DNA from: Pteria penguin
Taxonomy: Eukaryota; Mollusca; Bivalvia; Pterioida; Pteriidae
Assembly (NCBI GenBank): GCA_035048485.1
Contig: CM068581.1
Coordinates: forward strand, 7,267,430 to 7,331,429
Length of the DNA: 64,000 bases
Direction of reading: 5' to 3'
The position numbers and the translations under genes were made by a program. Of the stretch, positions 54,701-64,000 are shown in pieces. The number at the start of each line of letters is the position of its first letter. Position 1 is the stretch's first letter. Under the pieces are notes generated by a model that worked only from the letters and a program-made list of their open reading frames with translations, had not been told where the DNA came from and did no database searches.

Positions 54701-57700
54701 CATGGTTGTTTATTTTTCCCCATTTAAAAGGCATTTTGTGTTATGTAGATAATATTGTCAAAATAGCATTGTAAATGTGAACGCGCAAAGTGAAGACAGT
54801 AGCACTAACAATAGCCATCAGTTGTAAGGACTTATGATGCAAAATTATGTGTAATTTAAAATGGGTATTTCTCAATTTTTCTATAGAACGTGGCTGTCGT
54901 CAAGGTGATCCCGTGTCATCACATTTTTAATATCTGTGTAGAAATTATGAGTATAATGATCCGCCAAAATATAAATATCAAAGGTATTCATATTGGTGAA
55001 GAAATATGCTTACTACTGTATGCGGATGATACTGTTTTATTTCTAGATGGAAGTGAAAAATGTTTAAAATCTGCGCTCGATTTATTATTTCAATTTTCAA
55101 AATATTCTGACTTAAAGCCAAATATTACAAAAACAAGAGCCATTTGGATTGGCTCTAAGGTACACTGTGAGGACATTCTGTGTAAAACACACAATTTAGA
55201 ATGGTCTGATTCACCTTTTAACATACTGGGAATAAATTTCACGCCTGATTTAAAAAATATTGAAAAATTAAATTTTGTTAAAAATCTAATCCAACTTGAA
55301 AAAGATATACATTCTGGAATAAACGTAAATGATCTCCTATGGGTAAAATAACTGTTATCAAGACTTATTCCAAAATTAATACATTTATTCATAACACTTC
55401 CCAATCCATCAGAAATTTGGATTAGTAAGTTGGAAAAAAATCTATTCAAATTTATTTGGCATGGCAAACCAGACAAAGTATCTAGAAAGTTACTACAACA
55501 AGACTTCCATCTGGGTGGGTGCCGTATGACTCATATCAATTCTTTTATAAAATCACTTAAGCTAACATGGTTTAGAAGACTTACATCTGAAACAAGTGAT
55601 ACACTAAAATCAATATTTAATTTCATATGTAAATGTAATTTCACATTTCTATGTCAGTTTGGATCAGATTATCCAAAATATTCATCTGAAAACATTGAAA
55701 ATCAATTCTGTAAAGAATTTTTAATAGTCTTACATGAATTCATCTTTCTAAGTTCTATTAAATTAACTTTAAATGTATCACATTGATGGTAAATCTGTTG
55801 TTTTCAAACCATTCCAGCAAAAGGAGTTCCATGTTGATTCAGATGTTCTTCAAGAAAATGGAAACTTCATACCATATGATGAGTTAAAACAAAAACATAA
55901 TATTAATTTACCCTTTACCTTTAGGCTTAAAAATATCTATATTAAAGGCATGGCCTCACCTAGATGGAAGATTTGAACACACAGAATGTCCTCATAAACC
56001 AAGTCTCATATATATTATTCTGAAAACAAAGAACGGGTCAAAACATATATATGACCTGTTTTTAGAAAATATTCAACATAGATCAAAACATGAAAATAAA
56101 TGGAAATCTGTAATGGATCTAGACAATACATTTGATTTTAAAATGTACTACAATCTTTTACACCAATGTACCAAAGATTCCAAATTAAAATGGTTTCAAT
56201 ATAGAATATTTTACAGAATTCTTGGTACAAATAAGATCCTTAATGATTATAAGATCAAATCAAATAGTAATTGTAGTTGGGTCCAATACAGAAACAATAG
56301 AACATTTGTCCTTTCAATGCTACTATACATAGCAACTTTGGATACAACTAAAACAGTGGCTTGAACCACAGTATACATGTAATATAAACTTGAATTTTAC
56401 TATTAATCATATTTTATTTGGAATTCCTGGTAAAAACAATAAAGCACTTAATACTGTTTTGCTATTAGTAAAATACTATATATTTACTAAGTCTAGACAA
56501 AATGTTCATCTCAGTTTTAATGAATTAAAACATAATATCTTAACATATTGCAAAGCAGATAGAATGTCATACGTTCTTAATATGAAATTGAACGACTTCA
56601 CCAATAAATGGAATGCTATTGAAAACATTATAACTAATATAGATTACATTATAACTAATATAAATCTAATTAGATTATCATTATTGATATCTTTATAACT
56701 TGTATCATGTATATATATCTCTACTACATTTCCCCATAAATTACATGTTTCATAGTGCGTTGCAGGTATATATATGTTTAAGCACCTATATGTATATATA
56801 TTTGTATATGTATGTATGTGTGTGTATGTGTATATATATAATGTGTGTATATGTATGTACCAGTATATGTATCTTTGTATGTATATGTATATATATACAT
56901 GTATATGTGTATGTGTATGCATATATGGATACAAAAAATACTTACATGAAGTATAACGCTCAACTTTTGAGTACACTTCGTATTGGAAGAAGAAGAATGC
57001 AACCTATTTATGATGCGTATGTGCAATGGATTTACATTTAACATACATATCCAGTATTTAGTATTAGTGCCTATCAAAAGTTGTGAGTGCTGTGAATGTA
57101 TCTTGTCTTATATATGTTGTGCTGCTAAGTATGTTGATGTTTATATTGAAAAATAGAAAACAAAAACCAAAACTAAAAAAAGAAAACAAAACTCAAAAAA
57201 CAAAACAAAAAAAACCCCAATAACAAAAAACAAAACAAAAAAACAAACCCCAATCAGTTGTAAAAATGGCAACAAAATATTCTCATGAAATAAGCAAAAC
57301 GACTTGTATACGTAAAGGTTAATGAGTTTTCCGACCTGTTCTACAGTTTTGACTGTCTTTATACTTCTCCGAGTAACACATTAGTACCACAGTGGCATTC
57401 TCTATTGCCCTTGCCATACTCTCCAAGAGAGAGCCTTCCATGTTCTCTATGTCCATCCAAACCTTGAATCCATCTCTCACCAACCACTCCTTGACCTTCA
57501 GACAACAAGATTAAGTCGTGTTAGGAAAATCAAACAATGTCATGTTCTAATTTTCGAATTTACTTGGGAGGGGATTAAACACAAAAAATAGAACATAACT
57601 GTATTTAACAAATCCCAAGTAAATTCAAAAATTAGAACATGACAACAGTCTTACTTATTTTACTATGATTTCACCAGGAAATACAAATGTAATAGATATC

Positions 57701-60700
57701 TTTTATCGACACACATTGTAACAGGAATAGAATTTTCAAATATACTGTAAATTATGATTAAAATTACCTTTATAATCAAATCAACACAGTTAACGTTCGC
57801 CTTTGAAAATTTCATTTCGTCAAATTCTCACATATTTAGAAACTGATAATAACATGTATACCTTATGTTCTATTATCTACCGATTAATCATCCATTTCTT
57901 GTATTACATGTATGCCTTATGTTCTATTTTCTACCGATTAATCATCCATTTCTTGTATTACACGTATGCCTTATGTTCTATTATCTACCGATTAATCATC
58001 CATTTCTTGTATTACACGTATGCCTTATGTTCTATTTTCTACCGATTAATCATCCATTTCTTGTATTACACGTATGCCTTATGTTCTATTTTCTACCGAT
58101 TAATCATCCATTTCTTATATTACATGTATGCCTTATGTTCTATTATCTCCCGATTAATCATCCATTTCTTGTATTACACGTATGCCTTATGTTCTATTAT
58201 CTCCCGATTAATCATCCATTTCTTGTATTACACGTATGCCTTATGTTCTATTATCTACCGATTAATCATCTATTTCTTGTATTACACGTATGCCTTATGT
58301 TCTATTATCTACCGATTAATCATCCATTTCTTGTATTACACGTATGCCTTATGTTCTATTTTCTACCGATTAATCGTCCATTTCTTGTATTACACGTATG
58401 CCTTATGTTCTATTTTCTACCGATTAATCGTCCATTTCTTGTATTACACGTATGCCTTATGTTCTATTTTCTACCGATTAATCGTCCATTTCTTATATTA
58501 CACGTATGCCTTATGTTCTATTATCTACCGATTAATCGTCCATTTCTTATATTACACGTATGCCTTATGTTCTATTTTCTACCGATTAATCGTCCATTTC
58601 TTATATTACACGTATGCCTTATGTTCTATTTTCTACCGATTAATCGTCCATTTCTTATATTACACGTATGCCTTATGTTCTATTTTCTACAGATTATTAG
58701 TCCATTTCTTGTATTACACGTATGCCTTATGTTCTATTTTCTACAGATTAATAGTCCATTTCTTGTATTACACGTATGCCTTATGTTCTATTATCTACAG
58801 ATTAATCATCCATTTCTTGTATTACACGTATGCCTTATGTTCTATTTTCTACCGATTAATCATCCATTTCTTGTATTACACGTATGCCTTATGTTCTATT
58901 TTCTACCGATTAATCATCCATTTCTTGTATTACACGTATGCCTTATGTTCTATTTTCTACCGATTAATCATCCATTTCTTGTATTACATGTATGCCTTAT
59001 GTTCTATTTTCTGCCGATTAATCATCCATTTCTTCTATTACACGTATGCCTTATGTTCTATTATCTACCGATTAATCATCCATTTCTTGTATTACACGTA
59101 TGCCTTATGTTCTATTTTCTACAGATTAATCATCCATTTCTTGTATTACACGTATGCCTTATGTTCTATTTTCTACCGATTAATCATCCATTTCTTGTAT
59201 TACACGTATGCCTTATGTTCTATTTTCTACCGATTAATCATCCATTTCTTGTATTACACGTATGCCTTATGTTCTATTATCTACCGATTAATCATCCATT
59301 TCTTATATTACACGTATGCCTTATGTTCTATTATCTACCGATTAATCATCCATTTCTTGTGTTACACGTATGCCTTATGTTCTATTTTCTACCGATTAAC
59401 CATCCATTTCTTGTGTTATACGTATGCCTTATGTTCTATTTTCTACCGATTAATCGTCCATTTCTTATATTACACGTATGCCTTATGTTCTATTATCTAC
59501 CGATTAATCATCCATTTCTTGTGTTACACGTATGCCTTATGTTCTATTTTCTACCGATTAATCGTCCATTTCTTGTATTACACGTATGCCTTATATTCTA
59601 TTTTCTACCGATTAATCGTCCATTTCTTATATTACACGTATGCCTTATGTTCTATTTTCTACCGATTAATCGTCCATTTCTTGTATTACATGTATGCCTT
59701 ATGTTCTATTATCTACCGATTAATCATCCATTTCTTATATTACACGTATGCCTTATGTTCTATTTTCTACCGATTAATCATCCATTTCTTGTATTACATG
59801 TATACCTTATGTTCTATTTTCTACCGATTAATCATCCATTTCTTGTGTTACACGTATGCCTTATGTTCTATCATCTACCGATTAATCATCCATTTCTTGT
59901 GTTAAACGTATGCCTTATGTTCTATTATCTACCGATTAATCATCCATTTCTTGTGTTACACGTATGCCTTATGTTCTATTATCTACCGATTAATCATCCA
60001 TTTCTTGTATTACATGTTTACCTTATGTTCTATTTTCTACCGATTAATCATCCATTTCTTGTGTTACACGTATGCCTTATGTTCTATCATCTACCAATTA
60101 ATCATCCATTTCTTGTGTTACACGTATGCCTTATGTTCTATCATCTACCAATTAATCATCCATTTCTTGTGTTAAACGTATGCCTTATGTTCTATTATCT
60201 ACCGATTAATCATCCATTTCTTGCATTACATGTATGACTTATGTTGTATTATCTACAGATTAATTATCCATTTCTTGTATCATTGTTCTATATAAAGTGG
60301 TTGATAAATGACAGACATAATTGATGATTAACTTTTTACAAGAAATGTCGTCTTTTTATAAACATATTGATTTTCAAATAAATATGATGAAAACCATATA
60401 ATTTTGTTCTTTCTCAGATTAGGTGGTAATCGTACCTTGATAAGAGTTTTCTGGTCTCCCCAGTTATAACTGATCATGATGTGACCATCTTTAACTCGTC
60501 CCACCTGCGCTTTTGTTGTGTTTTTAGGTGCAGCTATAAATGTAAAAAAAAAGGATATAAGAATAGTTCAGTCTTATAAGCATGCAGCATACATTCCATG
60601 TAGATGTGGTCAGGAATATGTATGAGGATAAAAGAGCACATCATTACTTGACTTTACCAATGACAACAATGTAAAGATTGTTGTGGTTGAACTCTTCTAT

Positions 60701-63700
60701 AGCAATCTATGTTGCAGCAAGTACCTGTCATATCTTCCTGGTCTATCACGAAACAAGCACCATCTGCTGCTTTCTTAAGATGAACATCATCGCTCTCTTT
60801 ACACCTCTTCAGTTTTGCCATTAAAGTTTTATCATTCTACAAAAATTTATAAAACAAAAAGTGCGATCTTAGTTTCCACTGGTAACTATTAAAGATAAAA
60901 ACCACAACATACTTGTACTTATCTTATGGAACATACTCGAGAGCAAATACACATGTAAATAAATAAAAAATAGATATAAAAATAGGAACGGAAACTGAAT
61001 TTGTTTGTTAAAAACATATATTAGCCAATGTTTGTTTGATCCTAGCTTGTCTTGTCCTTGTTTTACTTCACACCACGATTATTACACAGACACCACGATT
61101 ATTACACATACCCGGTGTGTCTACCATGATACCATGACATAGTTCCTCGGTGTTTACTGTCTACCATGACATGGGACCTTGGCTTTTATTGTCTACCATG
61201 ACATGGGGCCTTGGTTTTTATTGTGTACCATGACATGGGACCTCGGTTTTTACTGTCTAGTACCATGACATAGGTCCTCGGTGTTTACTGTCTACCATGA
61301 CATTGGACCTTTGGATTTATTGTCTATCATGACATGGAACTTTGGTTTTTATTGTCTACCATGACATGGGACCTCGGTTTTCACTGTCTACCATGGCATG
61401 GGTCCTCGGGAACGTTTTTACTTCTACCATGACATAGAACCTCGATGTTTACCGTCTTCCATGACATGAGGCCTCGGTTTTTACAGTCTCATCGGAATGA
61501 CAGGAATGAGCCACCGGTGTTACTTGGACCAGGGACTTCTCGGTCACGAGCCATGCACCTCACCGATTGAGTAACACAGGCACCACAAACTAAGACCGAG
61601 GTAGAGTTTGCTGCAGACAGACACAAAAAAAAACCCCTACATGCCCAATTTTTTTCGATTCCGAGAGCATAAGAATGGGCTTAAACATTTACATGTACTC
61701 AGTTGATAAGGAACATTGTACATTATCAGTAAACACATGTAGAAAAAAAGCCAGAAAAAGTCATTTGATGCATAAAACGTCATTATGGTAATTTATTATT
61801 ACATCTAGTTTTACCTTAAGTATACAAAGCATTGAACAAAAATGTGCAAATTTCGGTTATATTTGCCGACCGTATTCGAATCGACCGCAGATGGCAGACC
61901 TACCTTATATTTACGTTGTTGCTATGGCAAATATTAAAATATTAATGAAATGGATATTCATGGTTTTGATTATGATAAGTGGTGTCTTTTACACTACATG
62001 TATAATAACGTTATTTTTTCCCGCAAAATGACACTTTGAATATTTTTGTAATGACATAACGTCACAAATGTGACGCTGGTACAGTTTTACGTCATGAAAG
62101 TGTAATCATGTGTATCTAATATATGTTTAAGATTTGTTAAAATTTTCATAAATAAATTGTTTGATGACGGTTTGCTGTTTATGCAGTGAAATATCGCTAT
62201 GTTATAAATTAATTTATAATAAAGGTGACATCACAGTTTACGTAGCGCATCCCCTTGACTTGTGAAGATGGTGACGTCATAGCGTGGAAAAGAATTGTGT
62301 CAAGCCGATGTTTGATGAAATAAGTGTAAACATGTGATAAAAAGAATCTGAACTAAATTTTCATTTCCTACGGTATCAATTTTCATCAATAAATTGTTAT
62401 AAGGATACATGTATATAATAAAATACTATCGACTGAAAATCGTGAAATCTTCACCCGCGGTCTTTTTTGCGGGCGATGACGTCAAAATTTCGCTTCTCTG
62501 TGGCTGTCCCGGGCAGGAATATTTCACGATATTCAGTTATACTATAACCGGTTAACCACACGTTTCCCACTTCAATTGACCGTCTTAAGTCGTTATCGTA
62601 ACTGTAGCTCAATCGAATATTTTTGTTATGTGCATTCTACTATTATCATGTTTTGTGTGCAGGTCCTTGGTGATTTGTGTTATACAGCTTTGTCAGATGT
62701 CTTCTGTTTTCTCTTCTTTAGGAATGAGATGAACCAACTCATTTTGTCGTTACTAGATAAGGTCATTTTTGCTCGTATGTCTTCCAAGTTGGATGGTATA
62801 TCAATTTTATTGCTTTGATATGGGATTTCCTATGTTAAAATGTTCACATGTTTACCTTTCTTGTATGTGTGTGTGTTTTGGCGATGAATTAAAACATTGA
62901 AGATTATTCTATCGCTTGCGGGTGGACACGCTCGTTTCTCATGAATATTAACAATGCATACCTAAATTCTCTTGGCCAACGAAATTGTCGTTTAGAGATT
63001 TCGGATATACGTATCAGCCGCGCTCAATGCGGAGAAACAATGGGTACTGGCAAAGGGAGATAGATCGCTACGTGTAATTAGTCGAAGCTTTCTGGTAAAA
63101 TCTTCCCTGATTGGTCAATTAGGGCTCATTAATATTCATGATAAGCCAGCGTAATCGTGCAGAGACAGCCACGGGTTATAACCGTGGCTTGCGACAATGA
63201 TAGATTTATATATATCTAGATCGAACCAGAGTTGTGTTTACGTGCAGCCCCGATTATGTATTACTCGAAGGGACATTGTCTACACAGGAATAGACTTAAT
63301 TTTTCTCCATGCGTTTGCATATGCATATGCGTTTTACGGTCAATGTGTAAATTATTTCATGATTATCAAATACACAGGTATAACAAAATAGTTATATACA
63401 TTTTACTCGATGAATAGACTTTGTCTTTGATATAAATATGTATTTATAAAATCCAGACTGACCACAGTATATTCACTGAGTAAATAGTACAGAATTGTAT
63501 GACTCTTAATAATGAATACAATATACCTACACGGAATAGTTTTTTGTTTTTGTGGGCAAATGATAATTCCCACAGCGCATTTACAACTGTCGTCTGCTCG
63601 ATGATGGATCCCTTCAATAGAATGTCCTTTAGTAAAGGGTAGGCGTCTCTCTCCATGATGAGGATCTTGTTATCGTCATTTTTGGCGAGCTTTGCTAGAC

Positions 63701-63871
63701 CATCCACCAATTCATGGACAGAGAAACCAAACTGGCGTCTGTTCTGGGTTTTTGTCGCCTTGCTGATGATTTCGATGAGGAAGTCAAAGATGTGAATATC
63801 GGCTGTCAGAATGCGATTCTCTTCTTCATTAACAATGTGGGATAAAGCCAGTAACGACACGAGCTTCACAT
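42665..63871 (-). CDS. ARM-TIR-SAM protein gene, eight 3' exons (5' part outside the window)
   Basis: Eight minus-strand exons (63871-63531, 60836-60725, 60533-60436, 57495-57336, 53391-53162, 44142-44003, 43614-43551, 42763-42665) splice in perfect phase into about 415 codons without a stop. The order is armadillo-type helical repeats, a TIR domain (start HIMISYNWGDQ, then NMEGSLLESMARAIENA and KGYQPDGWLGILVG) and a C-terminal SAM domain (QWTKADIDKWLKQNKLE to FSDAVENLR). TIR domains of this kind can be NAD-cleaving enzymes or signalling adaptors. Glu in the CRTE segment is the likely catalytic residue by analogy to SARM1. SARM1 itself has the order ARM-SAM-SAM-TIR, so this is a rearranged relative or separate family, plausibly in innate immunity or cell death. 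Introns are full of satellites. Confidence 0.88.
42860..43520. repeat. 42-45-bp minisatellite in an ARM-TIR-SAM intron
   Basis: About 15 units of ACAGCCCCCACCCCGGGAAA plus ATGCTTTTATGGAACATGATGG repeat with length changes of one to three bases. Minus-strand ORFs over this array are artefacts. The CCCCACCCCGGG core makes the + strand strongly C-rich. Confidence 0.93.
43551..43614 (-). CDS. ARM-TIR-SAM gene, SAM exon 2
   Basis: A 64-nt microexon between TTTTTCAG and AGG/GTAATG encodes FSGLKNLTPEQIGFLYKLSH, the central SAM helices (the L-x2-L-T-P-E pattern). Confidence 0.87.
43740..43985 (-). mobile_element. tRNA-derived SINE
   Basis: On the minus strand an A box (TAGCCAAGTGG, 43964-43954) and a B box (GGTTGGACTCC, 43921-43911) stand at tRNA spacing, with CTCGTGACCGAAGGTCCCGG between them. 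The body continues with GTGGCACGTTAAAGATTCCG and a tail near 43740. It occupies the short intron between SAM exons 1 and 2. Confidence 0.75.
44003..44142 (-). CDS. ARM-TIR-SAM gene, SAM exon 1
   Basis: 140 nt from TTTCAG to donor AC/GTACGT encode a linker (MAPKEKWTAIASSIKQ) and the first SAM helix, QWTKADIDKWLKQNKLE. Confidence 0.88.
44203..52680 (+). repeat. 34/29-bp megasatellite, about 250 units, grown from a SINE head
   Basis: The common unit is GGCTTGGTGTAGTGGTTAAT plus ATGCGGTGTGGTGT (34 bp), mixed with a 29-bp form lacking one GGTGT. Every unit contains TGGTGTAGTGGTTAA, which matches the A box of RNA polymerase III genes. The array ends by running straight into a SINE at 52660-52830 whose own head has the same words. 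Units before about 45.9 kb are diverged; the rest is homogeneous with larger repeats of 340 bp and about 1296 bp. It fills the intron between TIR exon 3 and SAM exon 1. Confidence 0.95.
45153..45453. mobile_element. Foldback MITE inside the megasatellite
   Basis: Two arms of about 140 bp are near-perfect reverse complements (start CAATCTTATTGAAACGCGAC, end AATAAGATTG) around a short loop near 45295-45315. No coding. It interrupts the satellite once and was not amplified with it, so it came after the early growth of the array. Confidence 0.9.
52660..52830 (+). mobile_element. tRNA-derived SINE at the end of the megasatellite
   Basis: GGTGTAGTGGTGAAGCCCTTGG (A-box part) is followed by GATCTGGGTTCAATG (weak B box) and a body with TGTGATATAACTGAAAAATTG and AAAACACCGCTCAGCC, a layout known from mollusc SINEs. 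It is joined without a gap to the last satellite unit. Confidence 0.75.
53162..53391 (-). CDS. ARM-TIR-SAM gene, TIR exon 3 (C-terminal part)
   Basis: 230 nt encode AEYTYKLKKETVPLLMQKGY, DGWLGILVGSKLFYDF and a linker ending PKQTN at donor AAT/GTAAGT. The KKETVPLL strand with GWLG is characteristic of the invertebrate ARM-TIR group. Followed by the 9-kb intron holding the 34-bp satellite. Confidence 0.9.
54005..54713. repeat. 25-bp minisatellite
   Basis: About 28 units of CATGGTTGTTTATGATAC plus CATACAC with few substitutions. Intron between TIR exons 2 and 3. Confidence 0.95.
54880..57250 (+). mobile_element. Degenerate L1/Tx1-like LINE in an ARM-TIR-SAM intron
   Basis: Blocks of an ORF2 follow in several frames: RGCRQGDPVSSH at about 54887 (RT motif B region), LLLYADDTVLFLDG at about 55010 (catalytic box), LFKFIWHGKPDKV at about 55440, and KWFQYRIFYRILGTN at about 56180. 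Many stops and frameshifts. The 3' part contains AT/GTAT-rich sequence (56700-56930), and the element ends in an A-rich tail (57150-57250). Related to the younger element at 6036-7532. Sense strand is opposite to the host gene. Confidence 0.85.
57336..57495 (-). CDS. ARM-TIR-SAM gene, TIR exon 2 (box 2 region)
   Basis: 160 nt encode VKEWLVRDGFKVWMDIENM, then ARAIENATVVLMCYSEKY and CRT at the donor ACAG/GTCGGA. The SMARAIENA helix and YSEKY strand are typical TIR features; the next exon supplies the Glu of the C-x2-E motif. Confidence 0.88.
57842..60290. repeat. 54-bp minisatellite, about 45 units
   Basis: Unit: CGTATGCCTTATGTTCTATT, TTCTACCGATTAATCATCC, ATTTCTTGTATTACA. Because 54 is divisible by three and no stop occurs in two frames, open frames of 700 and 790 codons cross it on the + strand; they encode 18-residue hydrophobic repeats but have no proper start context and lie in an intron of a minus-strand gene. 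C/T variation at the ACACGTA site suggests CpG decay. Confidence 0.95.
60436..60533 (-). CDS. ARM-TIR-SAM gene, TIR exon 1 (box 1)
   Basis: 98 nt between TTATAG and AAG/GTACGA encode a linker and the first TIR strand, DGHIMISYNWGDQ. It matches TIR box 1. Confidence 0.88.
60725..60836 (-). CDS. ARM-TIR-SAM gene, last armadillo exon
   Basis: 112 nt between TTTGTAG and ACAG/GTACTT encode NDKTLMAKLKRCKESDDVH, then KKAADGACFVI, the usual closing helices of an ARM array. Phase 0 in, phase 1 out. Confidence 0.85.
61085..61480. repeat. About 40-bp minisatellite
   Basis: TCTACCATGACATGGGACCT plus CGGTTTTTATTG is repeated about ten times with insertions. It lies in the intron between the two armadillo exons. 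Confidence 0.85.
61480..61600 (-). repeat. tRNA-like SINE head fragment
   Basis: On the minus strand GTTACTCAATCGGTGAGGTG, GGCTCGTGACCGAGAAGTCC and GGTCCAAGTAACACC resemble the tRNA-derived head of the SINE at 43740-43985 (shared CTCGTGACCG). It directly adjoins the 40-bp array. Confidence 0.55.
62431..62537. mobile_element. Small palindromic MITE
   Basis: GACTGAAAATCGTGAAAT at the left is mirrored by ATTTCACGATATTCAGT at the right, with about 70 bp between. No coding. Confidence 0.55.
62548..62650 (-). repeat. Penelope-like element 3' end, solitary copy
   Basis: GGTTAACCACACGTTTCCC, TTGACCGTCTTAAGTCGTTATCG and CAATCGAATATTTTTGTTATGTG match, in reverse orientation, 23640-23760 and the terminal part of 26440-26540. 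Confidence 0.65.
62651..63530. other. Intron sequence, nothing coding recognised
   Basis: Two inverted words TCATGAATATTAA (62939) and TTAATATTCATGA (63127) and a small palindrome around GGTTATAACC (63173) are the only structures seen; they might mark another short MITE. Confidence 0.4.
63531..63871 (-). CDS. ARM-TIR-SAM gene, armadillo exon
   Basis: Acceptor GTTCAG and donor CGT/GTAGGT bound 341 nt (2 nt, then 113 codons). The product is helical with ARM-like repeats: LVSLLALSHIVNEEENR, ELVDGLAKLAKNDDNKILI and TTVVNALWELSFAHKNK. Upstream exons are beyond 64000. Confidence 0.85.
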
Positions 63872-64000
63872 CTGAACAGAAACCAGGTATTCAACATATC
63901 AGGTAATAATTAAGAGACATTATATTATCGTTTCGGTTATCTTATAGATACAGTGAACATGGGTCATTTGAAATTACTGAGAAAATTCACCTGATTTAGA

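Noticed and set aside
44203..54713. CRISPR-like regular repeats
   Set aside because: Units are contiguous without unique spacers and the sequence is eukaryotic; these are minisatellites.
57803..60237. 700- and 790-codon hydrophobic proteins
   Set aside because: They read the 54-bp satellite, lie antisense in an intron of a well-supported gene and have no convincing start or splice context. Kept only as a low-interest test.

Overview
The window is eukaryotic and looks like a marine invertebrate, most probably a bivalve mollusc. Coding DNA is split into short exons with GT/AG borders. The DNA is AT-rich and crowded with minisatellites, tRNA-derived SINE fragments, LINE pieces and DNA transposons of kinds common in molluscs. 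The species call is inference; no search was possible.

Two host genes frame the window. (1) On the + strand, 11948-36553, lies an SLC22-type (organic ion transporter, MFS) gene in nine recognisable exons. Exons 3-9 keep compatible splice phases, but exon 1 has an in-frame stop, exon 2 a frameshift, and exon 4 runs into a stop and a minisatellite, so this copy is probably a pseudogene. (2) On the - strand, 63871 down to 42665, lie eight exons with perfectly consistent phases. They encode the C-terminal part of an armadillo-TIR-SAM protein; the 5' part is beyond the right edge. Each of its five introns longer than 0.5 kb carries its own unrelated minisatellite, including an array of about 8.5 kb.

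The largest mobile element is a Polinton/Maverick, 21139-34508, in intron 7 of the SLC22 gene. It has long terminal inverted repeats beginning AG and ending CT and a 6-bp target duplication (CGCATG). It retains a broken protein-primed family B DNA polymerase, a packaging-type ATPase with one stop, a basic protein, an integrase lacking its catalytic core, and several small unidentified genes. No capsid or protease gene was recognised. It is itself invaded by a Penelope-like element, an internally deleted relative of that element, and a truncated LINE. Its terminal repeats carry stem-loops that look like metazoan histone mRNA 3' ends, plus E-box, CRE and TCAAGGTCA motifs.

Other elements: a nearly complete Ngaro/PAT-like tyrosine-recombinase retrotransposon with split direct repeats (36728-41252); a MULE-type transposase pseudogene (2437-3141); a TIR element with a SAP-domain fragment (9215-11047); LINE remnants at 3.5-5.5, 6.0-7.5, 12.7-13.4, 31.2-32.8 and 54.9-57.2 kb; several foldback MITEs; and SINEs.

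Layout: 0-2.1 kb 52-bp minisatellite; 2.4-9 kb transposon remnants and a 176-bp satellite; 9.2-11 kb TIR element; 12-36.6 kb SLC22 gene with the Polinton in intron 7; 36.7-41.3 kb tyrosine-recombinase retroelement; 42.4-64 kb ARM-TIR-SAM gene with its satellite-filled introns.
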